Below the pieces are notes generated by a model that did not search any database, was not told where the DNA came from, and saw only the letters and a program-made list of their open reading frames with translations. A stretch of 64,000 bases of DNA from an uncultured Acidobacteriia bacterium (GTDB lineage Bacteria; Acidobacteriota; Terriglobia; Bryobacterales; Bryobacteraceae). The stretch is from assembly GCA_903909435.1 (NCBI GenBank), contig CAIVVT010000127.1:1-64000 (forward strand). Reading direction: 5' to 3'. The number at the start of each line of letters is the position of its first letter. Position 1 is the stretch's first letter. Position numbers and translations under genes: made by a program. Positions 25,796 to 33,916 of this stretch are shown one piece after another.

Positions 25796-26908
25796 ATGCG
25801 TGCAATCGTCCTGATCGTGGCGATCCTCGGGTTATCCGCCGTATGTAGCGGACAGTCAACCCGCTCCTATTCCCCCGGCTGTGGGCTGGGCGCGCGATGG
25901 GACTTGGTGGAAAGCGGCTGGACGGGAACCTGGGTGCGGCGTGGCAGCAGCAACACCTTTGACGCCAGTTGGGGCAAGGGCGGAGCCAGCGGCAGCAGTG
26001 TGATCACGATGACATTGACAGGTGACCGAGTGCATGTCGATAGGCGGGACGCGGCGGAATTTGGCGGCGCCTCCGTGGCCTACGACGCCACTATTGCAGC
26101 CGACGGGACGGTCTCCGGGACTGGGCGGGTAGCGTCCTCCGGTGCCACCTACACGTTCCACGCCACCGTGACGTGCGGCGATCTGGCGAGTACGAGCGTC
26201 CAGCCGCCGCCGGTGAAAGTAGACGGGGGGGGCGGAGTAGCTCCCGGGTGCGGGCTAGGTGCGCGATGGGACTTGGTGGAGAACGGCTGGGCGGGGACGT
26301 GGGTGCGGCGCGGCAGAAGCAACACCTTTGACGCCAGTTGGGGCAAGGACGGAGTAGGCGGAAGCAGCGTTATCACGATGACACTAACAGGCAGCCAAGT
26401 GCGCATTGAGAGGCGGGATTCGGCAGGATTCGGCGGCGCCGCTGTGTCCTACGACGCCACTATCGCAGCCGACGAGACGGTCTCCGGGACTGGTCGGGTA
26501 GCATCCTCGGGCGCTGAGTATGCGTTCCGCGCCCGAGTCCTGTGCGGCGATACGGCGGGTACTAATATCCAGCTGCCAGCGGTGACATTTGGTGTTCGTT
26601 ACAGAGTGGAGAACTTCGTGTATGACGCGCCCGATGTGTTTCAGAACCCGCGAAACTACCACGATTTCATGATCGATTTCACCCAGTGCTCGATTCGGGA
26701 GATGAATCAGGAAAGCGACCAGGGGCTGGAGCAGATTCACGTTTCTGTGTGCCGCAAACAAACACGTCTGACCTTCACGACAGTCACGCCAAACTCCGCG
26801 CCGGTGGAGTACGACTGGTTGTTTCTCAATGACGGAAAGACTATCTCCGGTGCATACAGGCACGGCAACACATTCGGTCCGTCGGTGGGAGGAAAGTACA
26901 ACCCGTAG
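25796..26908 (+). CDS. secreted protein with two near-identical 103-residue repeats
   Basis: A 370-residue protein with a signal peptide (MRAIVLIVAILGLSAVCSGQ). Residues 28-129 and 150-252 are tandem repeats with mostly identical sequence: both contain CGLGARWDLVE, GTWVRRG, NTFDASWGK, SSVITMTLTG and SGTGRVASSGA, each ending in CGD. The residues look like a beta-rich, lipocalin/avidin-like small barrel, but no family was recognised. A unique C-terminal domain (residues 263-370; GVRYRVENFVYDAPDVF) follows. AAAAGGAGCAATC before the ATG gives a good ribosome site. The linker between repeats is encoded by a G8 tract. No partner gene is evident on either side. Confidence 0.75.
   Translation: MRAIVLIVAILGLSAVCSGQSTRSYSPGCGLGARWDLVESGWTGTWVRRGSSNTFDASWGKGGASGSSVITMTLTGDRVHVDRRDAAEFGGASVAYDATIAADGTVSGTGRVASSGATYTFHATVTCGDLASTSVQPPPVKVDGGGGVAPGCGLGARWDLVENGWAGTWVRRGRSNTFDASWGKDGVGGSSVITMTLTGSQVRIERRDSAGFGGAAVSYDATIAADETVSGTGRVASSGAEYAFRARVLCGDTAGTNIQLPAVTFGVRYRVENFVYDAPDVFQNPRNYHDFMIDFTQCSIREMNQESDQGLEQIHVSVCRKQTRLTFTTVTPNSAPVEYDWLFLNDGKTISGAYRHGNTFGPSVGGKYNP
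25877..26551 (+). repeat. tandem duplication inside the coding sequence
   Basis: About 306 bp at 25877-26182 is repeated at 26243-26551 in the same frame. Long stretches such as GCAACACCTTTGACGCCAGT and GGTCTCCGGGACTGG are shared exactly, so the duplication is visible at DNA level and is fairly recent or kept homogenised. Confidence 0.85.
26225..26232 (+). repeat. poly-G tract (G8) within a coding sequence
   Basis: Eight G residues encode the Gly linker between the two protein repeats (VDGGGGVAP). Gain or loss of one base would frameshift the second repeat and the C-terminal domain. Confidence 0.8.
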
Positions 26909-27229
26909 TGCCCGGGCTAGGGTTGACTATTTGCCCAGTTCGCAAAATGCGTGCGTTTCGGGGGCGACAACCGGGCCCCGCGGAATGCGCTGCCCGTGCC
27001 GTTCCGGTCCGTTGTCTAACGCTCTTCGCCGGTCATGCCAGGCGGCTCCTTAGCAACGGAAGATGCGCGGAGGGAGAGCCAGTATCCGCTCAAAGGTGTT
27101 TCGCTGGGCCGTGCTGGCGGCATGCCGACCGTGGGAACGGCAAACTTCATTGCCGGATATGGACCAAATACCAGGGGCTACGGGAACATCAGGTTCATCC
27201 GGTTTGATGCCATTCCCATTCCATGCTGA
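26909..27229 (+). other. intergenic stretch, no recognised gene
   Basis: Between the repeat protein and the hydrolase remnant, three short frames exist but none has a ribosome site or recognisable motif. The stretch TANFIAGYGPNTRGYGNIRF (around 27130-27190) is in the same frame as the downstream remnant, separated from it by a TGA at 27227, and may be more of a decayed gene. Confidence 0.4.
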
Positions 27230-27430
27230 ACTGTTGGCAGGGAGTCTTGCATTAGTAAGTTCGTTTCCGTAGCGACTCTGCGAGAAGACAACTACTTCGC
27301 GGTACTACCGGGCGAGAAGCGAGAGAACGCCGCGACCTACCGCATGCTTGACGCAGGGCCGCGTCCACTGATCGTAGAAGCGGACGGCAGCAATGTTTCA
27401 GCCACGCCGGCAGCAGCGGAAGTGCTTTAG
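27230..27430 (+). pseudogene. remnant of the C-terminal end of a GH2-type glycoside hydrolase
   Basis: An open frame of about 66 codons without a start, ending at the TAG at 27428. It reads LREDNYFAVLPGEKRENAAT, then RPLIVEADGSNVSA. The DNYFxxLPGEKRE pattern followed by a P-L-x-V-E strand is the usual last beta-sandwich domain of GH2 beta-mannosidase/exo-glucosaminidase-type enzymes. The rest of the gene is missing: a TGA at 27227 closes the frame upstream. It is not part of the intact GH2 gene at 43526, whose C-terminus differs. Confidence 0.5.
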
Positions 27431-27558
27431 GCCAGCGAATCCAGTGTTGCGGCAGGCGCAAGGCCGGCGTTACCGCCCGGCGGTGAGGCCTGGAAAGCGG
27501 CAGGCTCAAGACTTGTAACACTCATGCCGGCTGGATTCGGTAACCTGTTTCTTGCTGC

Positions 27559-29646
27559 ATGCCGCGAACCACTAGAAAGAAACCCGCTCCGTCCCTCTCG
27601 TTCGACGATCCGGAACTGTACGTAAATCGTGAGTTGAGTCTGCTGGAATTCCAGCGGCGGGTTCTGGAGGAAGCCCAGGACGCGTCCAATCCACTGCTCG
27701 AGCGCGTCAAGTTTCTTTCGATTTTGGGGTCCAACCTGGACGAGTTCTTCATGGTCCGCGTGGCTGGACTGCTGAATCAACTCGAATCGGGTGTGTTGGA
27801 CACCGGGCCGGAGAAGATGCCGCCTGCGCAGCAACTGGAGGCGATTCGAGCCGTCTACGAGCAGTTGCTGGTTGGATCGCACGAATGCCTGCGCCAACTC
27901 TGCGGAGAGTTGGAAAAAGATGGCATCTGCATTCGATCGTATGATCAGCTGACCGACGAGCAAAAGACAGCCGCCAGCAGGTACTTCGAGGAGTCGCTGT
28001 TCCCGGTGCTCACGCCCTTGGCAGTGGATCCCGGGCGGCCCTTTCCTCACATCTCGAATCTCAGTCTCAATCTGAGTGTGCTGATCCGCGATGCGGAGGG
28101 GGAGGAGCGCTTTGCGCGCATCAAAGTTCCGCCCTCCCTGCCGCAACTGGTCCCGCTGCAACGGCCCACGCGCCGCGCCAGCAAAGCGGTCACTTACATT
28201 TGGATCGAGCAGTTGATTCGCGCCCACGTGACGAACCTGTTTCCAGGCATGGACGTGGTCGAGAGTCACTTCTTCCACGTCACCCGCGATGCGGAAATGG
28301 CGATTCAGGAGATTGAGGCCGACGATCTTCTGGAGACAGTGGAGGAGGGCGTGCGCCAACGGCGCTTCGGCTCGGTCGTGCGTCTGGAAGTAGATTTCGG
28401 GATGCCGGACTCGCTGCTCGACGTGCTGCGCACGAACTTCGAGACGGACGATAGCGAGTTGTACCGCGTTAAGGGTCCGCTGGCCATGAGCCGCTTGCGG
28501 GCGCTGTTGTCGTTGGACCGGCCAGACCTCAAGGACCGGCCCTTCTCGCCCCTGCCCCTTCCGCAGATCCAGGAGGGTGAGGACATCTTCTCGGCCATCC
28601 GGCGCGGCGATATCCTGGTGCATCACCCGTATTACAGCTTCCAGCCGGTGGTGGACTTCCTGCGCGCCGCCGCGCGCGATCCCGACGTGTTGGCGATCAA
28701 AATGACGCTGTACCGCGTGGGCCGGAATTCCCCAGTAGTCGAGGCTCTGCTCGAGGCGAATGAAGAAGGCAAACAGGTCGCCGTAGTGGTGGAACTGAAA
28801 GCCCGCTTCGATGAGGAGAGCAATATCGAGTGGGCGCGAGCGCTGGAACGCGAAGGTGTGCACGTGGTCTATGGACTGGTGGGGTTGAAGGTGCACGCGA
28901 AGGTAGCCCTGGTCATCCGCCGCGAAGGCGCGATGATGCGCCGTTACATCCATATGTCTACGGGCAATTACAACGCGGTGACTGCGCACTTGTACACCGA
29001 CCTCGGCTTCTTCACGGCAAACGCGGAGGTCGGCGAGGATGCGACGCATCTGTTCAACGCATTGACGGGCTATTCGGCGAAGTCGGACTACCGCAAGTTG
29101 TTGGTGGCGCCAACCAATTTGCGGAGGCGCGTGGAGGAGATGATCTCGCGTGAAATCGACCACGCCAAGGCAGGTAAGGAAGCGAAGATCATCATCAAGG
29201 TGAATTCGCTGGTGGATCAGCGCATCATCAAGCTGCTCTATCGGGCCTCTTGCGCCGGTGTCCAGGTGGATCTGCTGGCTCGCGGCGTGTGCTGTCTGCG
29301 GCCCGGATTGAAGGGCGTAAGCCAGAACATTCGCGTCACCAGCATCGTAGGCCGGTTCCTGGAACATAGCCGCATTTTTTACTTCCTGAATGGCGGTGAA
29401 GAGGAAGTTTATCTTGGATCGGCGGACATGATGCCGCGCAACATCAACCGCCGCGTAGAAGTACTTTTCCCGATCACCAAACCGGCCATGCTGCGGCAGA
29501 TCCGGGACCGACTGCTGGCGGTCTACCTGGAAGACAACGTGAAGGCCCGCCGGATGAATTCCGATGGTACCTATTCGCGGGTCCAGCCGGCAAAAGGTGC
29601 GCGGCCGGTGAACTCACAACTCGCCCTGTTGCGCGCGAAACGGTAA
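27559..29646 (+). CDS. ppk1: polyphosphate kinase 1
   Basis: A 695-residue PPK1, which makes polyphosphate reversibly from ATP. The N-terminal signature YVNRELSLLEFQRRVLEEA is present, as are LSILGSNLDEFFMVRVAGL and FPHISNLSLNL. The autophosphorylated His is His446 in GLKVHAKVALV; the second active-site His is His603 in RFLEHSRIFYF, and YLGSADMMPRNINRR is the conserved C-terminal block. The length matches the family. The ATG at 27559 starts MPRTTRKKP. It is convergent with kdsD, 19 bp apart, and has no exopolyphosphatase neighbour. Confidence 0.97.
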   Translation: MPRTTRKKPAPSLSFDDPELYVNRELSLLEFQRRVLEEAQDASNPLLERVKFLSILGSNLDEFFMVRVAGLLNQLESGVLDTGPEKMPPAQQLEAIRAVYEQLLVGSHECLRQLCGELEKDGICIRSYDQLTDEQKTAASRYFEESLFPVLTPLAVDPGRPFPHISNLSLNLSVLIRDAEGEERFARIKVPPSLPQLVPLQRPTRRASKAVTYIWIEQLIRAHVTNLFPGMDVVESHFFHVTRDAEMAIQEIEADDLLETVEEGVRQRRFGSVVRLEVDFGMPDSLLDVLRTNFETDDSELYRVKGPLAMSRLRALLSLDRPDLKDRPFSPLPLPQIQEGEDIFSAIRRGDILVHHPYYSFQPVVDFLRAAARDPDVLAIKMTLYRVGRNSPVVEALLEANEEGKQVAVVVELKARFDEESNIEWARALEREGVHVVYGLVGLKVHAKVALVIRREGAMMRRYIHMSTGNYNAVTAHLYTDLGFFTANAEVGEDATHLFNALTGYSAKSDYRKLLVAPTNLRRRVEEMISREIDHAKAGKEAKIIIKVNSLVDQRIIKLLYRASCAGVQVDLLARGVCCLRPGLKGVSQNIRVTSIVGRFLEHSRIFYFLNGGEEEVYLGSADMMPRNINRRVEVLFPITKPAMLRQIRDRLLAVYLEDNVKARRMNSDGTYSRVQPAKGARPVNSQLALLRAKR

Positions 29647-29665
29647 GGCTTCGGCCGGCGGCCGT

Positions 29666-30652
29666 TCAGTGTCGCGGCTGTGGGATTTGCTGGTACAGGT
29701 CGTGCAATCGCACCAGTCCGACGCAGCGGCCCGATTGCTCGTCCACCACGGGCAGGACCGCGATCTGCGACGGGCGGTCTTCCATCATCCGCAGCGCTTC
29801 ATGCACGCTGGCGTCGGGCGATACCGTTGACGGCCGCTGCGTCATTACGTCCCGGGCGACGACCGCACGGATATCGTCGTGGCGCTGAAGCGCACGGCGC
29901 ACGTCGCCATCGGTGACGATGCCGGCCAATCGCCCTTCCGCATCCAGCACGCAGGCCGCACCGAGCGAGTGTTGCGTCATCTCGATGACTACTTTGCGCA
30001 AGGGGTCCTCTCCGACGGCCGAGGCAACCTGTTCCAAGGGGTGCATCACCTCGCCCACCGTCAACCTCAGGTTGCGGCCGAGTTGGCCGGAGGGGTGGAA
30101 GCGCGCGAAGTCCTCCGCCGTGAAGCCCCGCCGCTCCATCAGGCCGATCGCCAGCGCGTCGCCAAGCCCGAGGGCCACCACGGCGCTGGCGGTTGGAGCG
30201 AGATTGTTCTGGTCCGCCTCCGCCCTGACCGATGCGTCGAGCACCACATCCATCAGAGCGCCCAACGCCGACTTGGGGACTCCCAGGATTCCAATCACGG
30301 GGGACTTGAGCGCACGCAGTTGAGCGACCAGCCGGAGCAATTCGCCGGTGTTGCCGCTACGGGAAAGCACGACGGTCGGATCGCCCGGCGAGTACAAACC
30401 CAGGTCCCCGTGCAGTGCCTCCACAGGGTGGAGGAACACGGCTGGCTGGCCAAGACTGCAAAACGTGGCGGCAATCTTCTGCGCCACGATGCCCGACTTG
30501 CCGATGCCGGTCAGCAGGACCTTGCCCTGTTGCGCGCACAGCAGATCGATTGCCCGGTCAAACTCACCGTCCAGCCGGGTGGCGGCTTCCTCAAGGGCCT
30601 GGGCTTCGGCCAGCAAAACTCTGCGCGCCGATTGAAGCAACGATCTTTCCAT
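29666..30652 (-). CDS. kdsD: arabinose-5-phosphate isomerase (KpsF/GutQ/KdsD family)
   Basis: A 328-residue protein with a SIS domain (residues about 30-180) and two CBS domains (about 200-320). GIGKSGIVAQKIAATFCSLG is the phosphosugar-binding SIS motif; VLSRSGNTGE and GVPKSALG follow. CBS motifs include IVTDGDVRRAL and VVDEQSGRCVGLVRLHDL. It converts ribulose-5-phosphate to arabinose-5-phosphate, the precursor of KDO in lipopolysaccharide. An in-frame TTG at 30661 is an alternative start. No other KDO gene is in the window. Confidence 0.92.
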   Translation of the reverse strand: MERSLLQSARRVLLAEAQALEEAATRLDGEFDRAIDLLCAQQGKVLLTGIGKSGIVAQKIAATFCSLGQPAVFLHPVEALHGDLGLYSPGDPTVVLSRSGNTGELLRLVAQLRALKSPVIGILGVPKSALGALMDVVLDASVRAEADQNNLAPTASAVVALGLGDALAIGLMERRGFTAEDFARFHPSGQLGRNLRLTVGEVMHPLEQVASAVGEDPLRKVVIEMTQHSLGAACVLDAEGRLAGIVTDGDVRRALQRHDDIRAVVARDVMTQRPSTVSPDASVHEALRMMEDRPSQIAVLPVVDEQSGRCVGLVRLHDLYQQIPQPRH

Positions 30653-30820
30653 CACTCCCAATCATCCCATCCCGGGCAGCCTCAGGATTCCGCGTAGTTC
30701 GCGGGCCGATGTGCGGTAGCGCCCAGCGCCAGGAGCAAACTCCCGTTGCCGGATCAGGGGAATTATCGAGCTGGATCAGCGCCTGACCAGGCACGGTTTC
30801 AGCAGTACTCAACGCCGAGG

Positions 30821-30841
30821 GCTGGAGCCTGGCGCTCCAGC
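30821..30841. repeat. perfect hairpin GCTGGAGC-N5-GCTCCAGC
   Basis: Eight-base arms at 30821-30828 and 30834-30841 around CTGGC. There is no T-tract on either strand, so a terminator is not supported; function unknown. Confidence 0.5.
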
Positions 30842-30912
30842 GCTGAGGGTCCGAAGGCGGATGCAACTGGACTTGCAACCGGCCCTTCGCAGAGCGAGAC
30901 GACAAAAACGAG

Positions 30913-30994
30913 AACCGTCAGGACTGACGGCATTTCCCTGTAAGTGATTGATTCTACGTCCTTATTTGCGGGGAAAGCGTCATGTCTGACGGTT
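30913..30994. repeat. REP-like doublet: two mirrored small palindromes
   Basis: Arm 1 (30913-30938) starts AACCGTCAGGACTGACGG and contains the palindrome CCGTCAG-GA-CTGACGG. Arm 2 (30971-30994), read on the minus strand, starts AACCGTCAGACATGACG and contains CGTCA-TGTC-TGACG. The two arms are imperfect inverted copies that both run into a TTTCCC. This is the arrangement of a REPIN (two inverted REP palindromes). Whether it recurs in the genome cannot be seen from this window. Confidence 0.5.
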
Positions 30995-31038
30995 TTGGTA
31001 CTTCTGCCGCGCGCTGTTAGCGACCCATTCCGCGATTG

Positions 31039-32421
31039 TCACCGGACCTGTTTACTTGCTTGTTGCGCTCCGCCCGGACGGCGCTTGACGATCACTCGTT
31101 CGGCAATCTGCCTGATCTCATCAGGGTATAGCGAGTGCTTCAGGATGCCTGCATGCTCCAACTCCCGGTGGGCCTGCAGGAATGCGGACCGCGCCTCGAT
31201 CGATCTGACCCGCAGATCGTAGTCGAGATCGTAGAGGTTCGCCCTCGCGTCCACGGGGTTGGTGCCCAAGCTCACCTGGACTTGAAGGCGCTCCTTGGTC
31301 ACGATCAGATTGGTCACGCGGTTGTATGCTTCCTGCTTCGGCCCAGCGAGGGCCAGGCAGGTTCGTGGGAAGAACACGGTCGCCAGGTCAGTTCCGCGTG
31401 GCATGCCTTGAAATCCCGATTGGGGTTCCGCGAGTTCCTGGGGCGTGCCGCCCACCTTGTCGGGGTCGAACACCAACAGGGTCGCGGCGTGCTCCGCGTT
31501 GTTCACGCCGGCAAGCAGCAGTTTTTGTTTGCCATCGCCGTCCAAGTCAGCAAAGCCCATGTTCGTGAGGTGACCCGGATGCCAGTATTCTCCCGTGAGC
31601 TTGCCCTGCCCATCTAGAACAACGACCTGATTGGGGTACTCAATATGGTGGATGCTGGAAACCACAATCCGCGCCCGGTGCGGCGGTCGGCCAGGCACGA
31701 GTTTGACGTTTCCGATCCAATATGGTGGGAAGTAATCCACCCCGTTGAGCGCGGTGATTTTGGGGCGGCCCACCCGAAAAAGCCACTTAATCCGTTTGCC
31801 ATCCTGCGAGAAACAAAAGACTTCGTGGAGTCTGGAATCCTCATTCTCCGGCAAAGTCTCCGGGTAATAGCCGAAGACCACTTCGGTCTCGCCGTCCCCA
31901 TCAATATCGCTGGCAAACCAAAACCGCCCAGCTTCATATGGGGTTCGATACAAAGGGTCCAGTGGCCAGGGGAAGACGTGCCGCCAAAGTTCCCGGCGTT
32001 CAACATCTTTCACGATCAGGGTGTTAGCGATCGTGTCGATGCCGGCAGGTATTCGCGGCGGACGAAGGCGATCCCACACCGCCCACGAAACTGCGCCCAG
32101 AATTGCGACCACAACCGCGGCAGCGTAGATCCTGCTCCGGCTAGCTCGCGCGGGAGGCTTCGCGGCAGTTTCGGCTTCGCGCGAATCCGTCGATTCCGGC
32201 CCGCTAACCGATTCGGCTGCCGCCATATTCTCCACGCGACCACCCAAAGCGGCTTTCCAGCTCTCCAGATCATTGGAGTCGGCGAACACACGGCCCCGCA
32301 CACCGGGCATCCGCCGGACTGGGAGCGCATAGTCGCGCTCGTAGTTCTGGGATGTACGAACGGCGACCCCCAGGTAAGCGGCAATTGCGCCCCAACCTTC
32401 TAACTGTTGTCCGTTCGCCAC
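31039..32421 (-). CDS. membrane-tethered HTH protein with FG-GAP beta-propeller
   Basis: A 460-residue protein. Residues about 9-58 form a helix-turn-helix-type domain (GAIAAYLGVAVRTSQNYERD, then RVFADSNDLESWKAAL), as in MerR/excisionase-like DNA binders. A single transmembrane helix (about 97-116; RIYAAAVVVAILGAVSWAVW) separates it from an exported domain with FG-GAP/VCBS calcium-binding repeats, SDIDGDGETEVVFGY (about 171-185) and ADLDGDGKQKLLLAG (about 291-305). The topology is ToxR/CadC-like: cytoplasmic DNA binding, extracytoplasmic sensing. The GTG at 32421 has AGGTGG upstream. It is divergent from the RND efflux operon, 277 bp apart, which could be its target (inference). Confidence 0.75.
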   Translation of the reverse strand: MANGQQLEGWGAIAAYLGVAVRTSQNYERDYALPVRRMPGVRGRVFADSNDLESWKAALGGRVENMAAAESVSGPESTDSREAETAAKPPARASRSRIYAAAVVVAILGAVSWAVWDRLRPPRIPAGIDTIANTLIVKDVERRELWRHVFPWPLDPLYRTPYEAGRFWFASDIDGDGETEVVFGYYPETLPENEDSRLHEVFCFSQDGKRIKWLFRVGRPKITALNGVDYFPPYWIGNVKLVPGRPPHRARIVVSSIHHIEYPNQVVVLDGQGKLTGEYWHPGHLTNMGFADLDGDGKQKLLLAGVNNAEHAATLLVFDPDKVGGTPQELAEPQSGFQGMPRGTDLATVFFPRTCLALAGPKQEAYNRVTNLIVTKERLQVQVSLGTNPVDARANLYDLDYDLRVRSIEARSAFLQAHRELEHAGILKHSLYPDEIRQIAERVIVKRRPGGAQQASKQVR

Positions 32422-32698
32422 CGGAATCCACCTGCCAAGCAATTGGATTCTATCAGGGAGGCAGAACCCGGGAGGTTGCAGGGCTCCACAGGGTGTCGCG
32501 CCTGCCTTTCGAGACCTGCATCTGGACAAGCGGTTCCTTACGCAGTGCGAGCGCGAAGACGTTACAGTTGTATCCTCGTCGCCCCCGGGATCCTCGCTCC
32601 TTGCTACATGCCGGAGCGGCAAGTAGCATAACTGTATCCGATCTACTCTGGTTTGGTCCTCGATCTCATCATTGAATCTGGTCTGGCGTGAGGTGTTT

Positions 32699-33916
32699 GT
32701 GTCATCGTCCACTATCAGCAAAGCGGTTGTTTTCGCCGTTTTTGCGGCCATTTTTCTGGTTGGCTGCGCGGCGCAAAAGGCAGGTCCACCGATAGGCGCG
32801 CCTTCCGTACCGGTCACTCTGGCGACCGCCGGCAAGCAATCCGTGCAGCAGTTGGTACAGGCTATCGGCAACGTCGAGCCCTCGGCGACCGTGCAGGTGC
32901 GCGCTCAAGTGGCAGGCGAGTTGATCCGTGCGAACTTCACCGAAGGGCAATACGTGAAGAAGGGCGACTTGCTCTTCCAGATTGATCCACGCCCTTTCCG
33001 TGACGCCCTACTGCAGGCCGAAGCGGCGGTCTCCAAGGATCGCGCATTGCAGGCTCAAGCCGAGGCGAACCTCTCTCGCGACCGGGCCCAGCAGAAGTAT
33101 GCCGATACCGATGCGCAGCGTAACCAGCAGCTCGTGAAGGAGGGCATCGTAGCCCGCTCTCAATATGATGTCAGCCGGACGAATGCCGACGTTTACGCCG
33201 AGTCCGTGCGCGCCGACCAGTCCGCTATTCAGAGCGCGCGGGCTTCGCTCGAATCGGATCTAGCGGCGGTCGAAAAATCCAAGCTGGACCTGAGCTTCTG
33301 CGAAATCCGCGCGCCCATCTCGGGCCGGACCGGCAACCAGTTGGTGCACGTCGGCAACTACGTAAAGTCCAACGGGGATACCAGCCTGGTCGTCATCAAT
33401 CAGATCGAGCCCGCTTTCGTGAGCTTCAGCGTGCCCGAGCAGAAGCTGGCCGCCATCCGGAGGCTCAGCGCGGCCGGGAAACTGGCCGTTCGGGTTACCA
33501 CCAAGGACGCGCCGGAGAAGCCGGTGATCGGCACATTGAGCGTCGTGGACAACACCGTGGACACGACGACCGGGACGATTCGCTTGAAGGCGACTTTTGC
33601 CAACGCGGGCAGCGTACTGTGGCCGGGTCAGTTCGTCGATGTGAGCCTGGCGCTGGATACCAAGGCTGACGCCGTGGTCGTGCCGTCGGAAGCGGTGCAA
33701 GCGGGACAGAAAGGCTCTTTCATCTACGTGGTGAAGGCCGACCAAAGCGTCGAAGACCGGATCGTCACCACGGGGCAACTCGTGGACGGCAAAATCGTGG
33801 TGGAAAGCGGCTTGAACGCGGGCGAAATCGTGGTCACCGACGGGCAATTGCTGCTGGCTCCCGGCGCAAAAGTCATGGCTTTGCCCGGCGCCAAGACCGA
33901 AACGGGCAAACCATGA
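32699..33916 (+). CDS. RND efflux periplasmic adaptor (membrane fusion) lipoprotein
   Basis: A 405-residue adaptor. It has a lipoprotein signal (VVFAVFAAIFLVGC, Cys23), then a biotinyl-lipoyl-type hairpin region (TEGQYVKKGDLLFQIDPRPF), a coiled-coil stretch rich in Ala, Gln and Arg (residues about 95-190), and beta-barrel/C-terminal domains (IRAPISGRTGNQLVHVGNYV, NTVDTTTGTIRLKATF, LWPGQFVDV). This is the MdtA/AcrA plan. The GTG at 32699 is preferred because GAGG lies six bases upstream. It overlaps the pump gene by four bases (ATGA). No TolC-type outer membrane gene is in the operon. Confidence 0.92.
   Translation: MSSSTISKAVVFAVFAAIFLVGCAAQKAGPPIGAPSVPVTLATAGKQSVQQLVQAIGNVEPSATVQVRAQVAGELIRANFTEGQYVKKGDLLFQIDPRPFRDALLQAEAAVSKDRALQAQAEANLSRDRAQQKYADTDAQRNQQLVKEGIVARSQYDVSRTNADVYAESVRADQSAIQSARASLESDLAAVEKSKLDLSFCEIRAPISGRTGNQLVHVGNYVKSNGDTSLVVINQIEPAFVSFSVPEQKLAAIRRLSAAGKLAVRVTTKDAPEKPVIGTLSVVDNTVDTTTGTIRLKATFANAGSVLWPGQFVDVSLALDTKADAVVVPSEAVQAGQKGSFIYVVKADQSVEDRIVTTGQLVDGKIVVESGLNAGEIVVTDGQLLLAPGAKVMALPGAKTETGKP

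Larger units (their letters stand above)
30653..31038. other. 386-bp intergenic region with hairpins
   Basis: No gene is supported. The stretch contains an eight-base perfect hairpin (30821-30841) and a REP-like inverted doublet (30913-30994), listed separately. Confidence 0.5.

Noticed and set aside
27427-29367. 646-codon minus-strand frame
   Set aside because: Antisense shadow of ppk1; it reads as low-complexity His/Gln/Arg sequence with no family resemblance.
30821-30841. hairpin considered as a terminator
   Set aside because: No T-run on either strand and no gene ends just before it.
32560-32660. repeated ACAGTTGTATCC / ATAACTGTATCC motifs as an operator pair
   Set aside because: The two copies match only in part and lack a defined symmetry; too weak to call, though the region is a sensible place for regulator binding.
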